From: Bacteroidales bacterium
GTDB taxonomy: Bacteria > Bacteroidota > Bacteroidia > Bacteroidales > Bacteroidaceae
Assembly (NCBI GenBank): GCA_004552195.1
Contig: SFPC01000085.1
Span: forward strand, 1-7,824
Direction of reading: 5' to 3'
DNA: 7,824 bases
The translations under genes and the position numbers were made by a program. Below, in pieces: positions 5,686 to 7,824 of this stretch (its first letter is position 1; each line of letters opens with the position of its first letter). Below the pieces are notes generated by a model. That model was not told the origin of the DNA and made no database searches. It saw only the letters and a list, made by a program, of their open reading frames with translations.

Positions 5686-6735
5686 TTACTTCAGCAAGAA
5701 TTTTCTTGCTCCGGCAGTCTTGGTTGCGTACTTCCCGTAGACCTCCGGTTCGTCCTTCTGGAGGCTCCTGGCGTCGAGGGTGACGGTCGTCTGAGTGCTC
5801 GTGTACCTGTCCCAGAGGTCAGGACGGTCTGCCTTGAACGTGTCCTCGTCGAAGACGGTCCTGGAGCTGTTCTTCCAGGTGGCGAGGGTCTTCACCTCCC
5901 CGGTGTCCCTATCCGTGAAGACGAGGGCCTCGCATCCTCCGGTGGCCATCTTCAGCGCATCGGTCAGAGTCTCCTCTCTCTCTTCGAGCTCCTTCAGCTG
6001 GCTCCGGCACTCCTTGAGGGCCTTCCACATCGCGTGGTCGTTCTCGGTCGCCTCTGCCTCGCTCCCCTTGCGCGCCTCGGGGAAGCTCCTCAGCACGTCC
6101 TCCGCGTTGATGTCCGGAGGGCATACCCCGGCGAGGAGATTCTCGTGCCAGAAGCGGTCGATCCTCTTTATTAGCTCGTCGAAGAACGGAGGGTTGAAAT
6201 CGATCTCCACGTAGTCGAAGTGGTTTGCCCCCGGAGCGAAGCTCAGCCAGCACAGAGCGCCGCTGCCGACTCCCATGATGCCCATCTGGTACTGTATCTG
6301 GCAGTACCAGTAGTCGGGCAGGTCGTCCTTATACACGGCCTTGCCTGTGCGCTTTATCTCCAGTATCCTCGCATTCGCGAGAGTCTGCCCCTCGGCGGGC
6401 GTGCCCTTCGGCCACCAGAGGCGGTCGGGGCTGACCCTAAGGTAGTCCCTCTCGGTGTCCACCGCCATCCAGTCCCCTTCGGAGGTGACGTCAACGATGT
6501 TGCCCGTCTTCCAGGCGAACCACTCCGCTATGGCGGGCTCGAGGATATGGCCCTCGGCCATGGCGTCGTTCTCCGGGTCAGGGGCTCTCAGGCCCTTTCG
6601 GACCTCGTAGAGCTTGCGCGGCGTGGAGAAGGGGCTGACACCCATTATCGTTCCGGCATCGGAAGATCCGATGCCCTTCTTTCTCTCTTCAAGCCACTCC
6701 TCATGGGTGGCCGGTCTTATGATTCTGTAAGCCAT
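5686..6735 (-). CDS. YqaJ-family viral recombinase (lambda-exonuclease-like nuclease)
   Basis: The 349-residue protein has the YqaJ fold signature in order: IGSSDAGTIMGVSPF (22-36), EGHILEP (61-67) with the conserved Glu, SPDRLW (102-107) with the metal-binding Asp, LEIKRTG (125-131) holding the ExK catalytic pair Glu126/Lys128, and QIQYQM (146-151). These enzymes of the PD-(D/E)xK group digest one strand of duplex DNA to feed phage- or plasmid-encoded annealing recombination. After residue 205 comes a family-variable part with a Glu/Lys-rich coiled coil (about 236-262) and a C-terminal beta-rich segment. The gene lies six bases after the 6742-7065 gene and is co-transcribed with it. No classic annealase (RecT, Bet or Erf type) is visible in the window. 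Nuclease family is firm; partner unknown. Confidence 0.9.
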   Translation of the reverse strand: MAYRIIRPATHEEWLEERKKGIGSSDAGTIMGVSPFSTPRKLYEVRKGLRAPDPENDAMAEGHILEPAIAEWFAWKTGNIVDVTSEGDWMAVDTERDYLRVSPDRLWWPKGTPAEGQTLANARILEIKRTGKAVYKDDLPDYWYCQIQYQMGIMGVGSGALCWLSFAPGANHFDYVEIDFNPPFFDELIKRIDRFWHENLLAGVCPPDINAEDVLRSFPEARKGSEAEATENDHAMWKALKECRSQLKELEEREETLTDALKMATGGCEALVFTDRDTGEVKTLATWKNSSRTVFDEDTFKADRPDLWDRYTSTQTTVTLDARSLQKDEPEVYGKYATKTAGARKFLLK

Positions 6736-6741
6736 AATCTG

Positions 6742-7065
6742 TTATTTGTTTTTATTCAACTTGTCCTTGATTTCCTCGTACCTTGCGAACTGGACCTGCT
6801 CCCTGAAGCGGTTTCCCGCGCGCCAGAACTCCTGCCACAGATCAGACGGATCCTCTCCGTCCCCATTGACGCGGAAGGTGATGTCCGGGTATCTGAGGGA
6901 CAGTTCCCTTATATCCGTATCGTAGCTGTACCATTTGACGTTGATTGACTCGAAGGACGACATCCCGTTGTCTCCCATAATGGCATCAATGTCCTCTAGC
7001 ATCCTTTGGTACTGTTCCCTCGGGCCCTCCTCGAGGGCGAGGGAAAACGTAGTGTAGTATCCCAT
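6742..7065 (-). CDS. Small phage-type hypothetical protein (MGYYT family look)
   Basis: The 107-residue protein starts MGYYTTFSLALE, contains KWYSYDTDIRELSLRYPDITFRVNGDGEDPSDLWQ-type sequence in its middle (about 44-78), and ends in a Lys-rich helix. Proteins beginning MGYYT with the KWY...YPD...GE..D.W pattern recur in phages and plasmids as hypothetical proteins. No catalytic motif is visible and no function is established that I know. The gene sits between the 7087-7437 gene and yqaJ with short gaps (21 and 6 bases), consistent with one transcript. It is acidic in the centre. The start is supported by the family-like N-terminus. Role unknown; a recombination- or defence-linked function is only suggested by position. 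Confidence 0.75.
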   Translation of the reverse strand: MGYYTTFSLALEEGPREQYQRMLEDIDAIMGDNGMSSFESINVKWYSYDTDIRELSLRYPDITFRVNGDGEDPSDLWQEFWRAGNRFREQVQFARYEEIKDKLNKNK

Positions 7066-7086
7066 ATCTGAAGAATTAACCCTTGG

Positions 7087-7437
7087 TCAGAACCAGCTGA
7101 AGTGGTAAAAGCCGTTCCTGTGGTCACCGGTCTGCTCGAAGCGCCGGAGTGTCGAGACGACCTCGTCCCTGAATTCCTCGTCGGTGGCCCTTCCGACGTA
7201 GTCCGCATCGAAGTAGCTCCGGATTTTCTCGGCGCTCTTTGTCCCGATGTCGTCTACGGCCGCCCGGAACTGATCCTCGGGGATCTCCCAGTCCCCTACC
7301 GCATCGTCGTTGAGTGTCTCGAGGACATCGCATCCGCTGTCCTCAAGGAGCCTCATCAGCTCGTCAATCTGCCAGTTGAAACCGCAATCCCCGTACTCGA
7401 TTTCACGCCTGATTTGAACGTGTATCCTGTTTCCCAT
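7087..7437 (-). CDS. Hypothetical acidic protein, 116 residues
   Basis: I do not recognise this protein. It begins MGNRIHVQIRREIEYGD, is rich in Asp and Glu (EDSGCDVLETLNDDAVGDWE at about 32-51), and ends in an aromatic stretch GFYHFSWF. The short beta-rich start and the ending recall small phage or plasmid proteins encoded beside recombination genes. It is the first gene of the visible minus-strand cluster and lies 21 bases upstream of the next gene. Its 5' region (7438-7498) holds a 9-bp hairpin but no recognisable promoter. An IS21-family element begins about 60 bases upstream, so the native promoter may have been displaced or may now lie in the insertion. Function unknown. Confidence 0.7.
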   Translation of the reverse strand: MGNRIHVQIRREIEYGDCGFNWQIDELMRLLEDSGCDVLETLNDDAVGDWEIPEDQFRAAVDDIGTKSAEKIRSYFDADYVGRATDEEFRDEVVSTLRRFEQTGDHRNGFYHFSWF

Positions 7438-7466
7438 GATAGATAGTGTTTGATTGTTTGGTGATG

Positions 7467-7490
7467 GAGGAGGCCCGGTCAGGCCTCCTC
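7467..7490. repeat. Nine-bp inverted repeat between the IS21 element and the minus-strand cluster
   Basis: GAGGAGGCC (7467-7475) pairs with GGCCTCCTC (7482-7490) around CGGTCA. On the plus strand a weak T run (TTTT, 7496-7499) follows six bases later, so it may be a remnant terminator. On the minus strand it would be a leader hairpin 30 bases before the 7437 start codon. Neither role is certain. Confidence 0.5.
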
Positions 7491-7498
7491 GTAGATTT

Positions 7499-7824
7499 TG
7501 TAGATAGCAATTGAAAATTCCCCCAGGAAAATCATTGAAAAAGGGACCATAGAGATAGGAGTTTTAGCTTTGTGGAAACAAAGTTCAAACACATGATCAC
7601 TATGGACAAAAAACAACAAATCCTTCATCTCTACAGAGTAGAAGAACTCAGTCTGAGGGACATCTCCCGCAAGCTGAATGTTGACCGCAAGACGGTCACC
7701 CGACTCATCAATGCTTATGAGGCACACATCAAGTCAAATCCCGAGTCTGGGATAGACGAGTTCCTGGCAATCACGCCGAAGTACAAATCCCGCGCATACA
7801 CTCCCAGAGTGGTTAGAGACTCCG
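7499..7824 (+). mobile_element. Left end of an IS21-family insertion sequence (continues to the right)
   Basis: The element is identified by its istA gene. Its left end is tentatively at 7499, where TGTAGATAGCAATTG begins. IS21 ends usually start with TG and carry several transposase-binding repeats; here CAATTGAAAA (7508-7517) and TCATTGAAAA (7532-7541) form such a pair. A -7-like box TAGCTTTG (7565-7572) precedes istA, without a clear -33 partner. A CTTTGT/ACAAAG hairpin with a GGAA loop (7568-7583) lies just ahead of the gene. The exact boundary needs the other end. Confidence 0.5.
7602..7824 (+). CDS. istA: IS21-family transposase IstA, N-terminal part (cut by the window edge)
   Basis: The translated start MDKKQQILHLYRVEELSLRD leads into ISRKLNVDRKTVTRLINAYE, a helix-turn-helix of the IstA type that binds the element's ends. 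Then follow the variable linker and KSRAYTPRVVRDS, where the window ends. IstA is the DDE transposase of IS21 elements and works with the ATPase IstB, expected beyond the edge. The DDE catalytic domain is not in view, so activity cannot be judged. The start at 7602 fits the family N-terminus; an in-frame ATG at 7593 (adding MIT) is possible. The minus-strand frame over the same bases is a shadow. Confidence 0.85.
   Translation, partial: MDKKQQILHLYRVEELSLRDISRKLNVDRKTVTRLINAYEAHIKSNPESGIDEFLAITPKYKSRAYTPRVVRDS

Noticed and set aside
6220..6948. Plus-strand 242-codon frame over yqaJ and its neighbour
   Set aside because: It crosses two well-supported minus-strand genes in antisense and has no recognisable domain.

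Overview
The window looks like accessory DNA of a Bacteroidota (probably Bacteroidales) host, such as a prophage, integrative element or plasmid. The clearest support is a perfect Bacteroidota-type promoter, TTG-N19-TATCTTTG, in front of a small gene at 5602. The Cas9-like protein on the left also resembles type II-C Cas9 of Bacteroidales. There is no housekeeping gene. Two insertion sequences and several lineage-specific hypothetical genes are present.

Left part (1-3178): the C-terminal part of a Cas9 homologue runs in from the left edge. From sequence reading it lacks the whole HNH nuclease domain and has changed RuvC-II and RuvC-III catalytic residues. Its C-terminal RNA- and PAM-contacting region is well preserved. 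It ends at 1458 and is followed by a strong 13-bp hairpin. No CRISPR array, cas1 or cas2 is visible. Convergent to it lies a gene with a Panacea (SocA-like antitoxin) domain and an unusual N-terminal extension, preceded by a perfect 17-bp palindrome. Upstream of that is a small helical hypothetical gene with its own intrinsic terminator.

Middle (3179-5254): a 637-base gene-free stretch is packed with nested inverted repeats and is best explained as a large structured RNA of unknown class. An IS605-family tnpB-only element (3816-5062) with IS608-like ends is inserted next to it: left cleavage site TTAC, guides AAAG and GAAT, right cleavage site TCAA. Its TnpB has all catalytic and zinc-binding residues.

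Right part (5255-7437): four minus-strand genes read leftwards in a compact cluster: two small hypothetical proteins, a YqaJ-family exonuclease, and a 115-residue protein with its own promoter. A terminator closes the cluster. YqaJ exonucleases usually act in phage or plasmid recombination with a single-strand annealing or binding partner, and the 115-residue protein is a candidate for such a role. At the right edge an IS21-family istA gene begins and leaves the window.

The two RNA-guided protein families here are in opposite states. TnpB appears nuclease-active and mobile, while the Cas9 homologue appears to have lost both nuclease activities and may act by binding only. That last point is inference.
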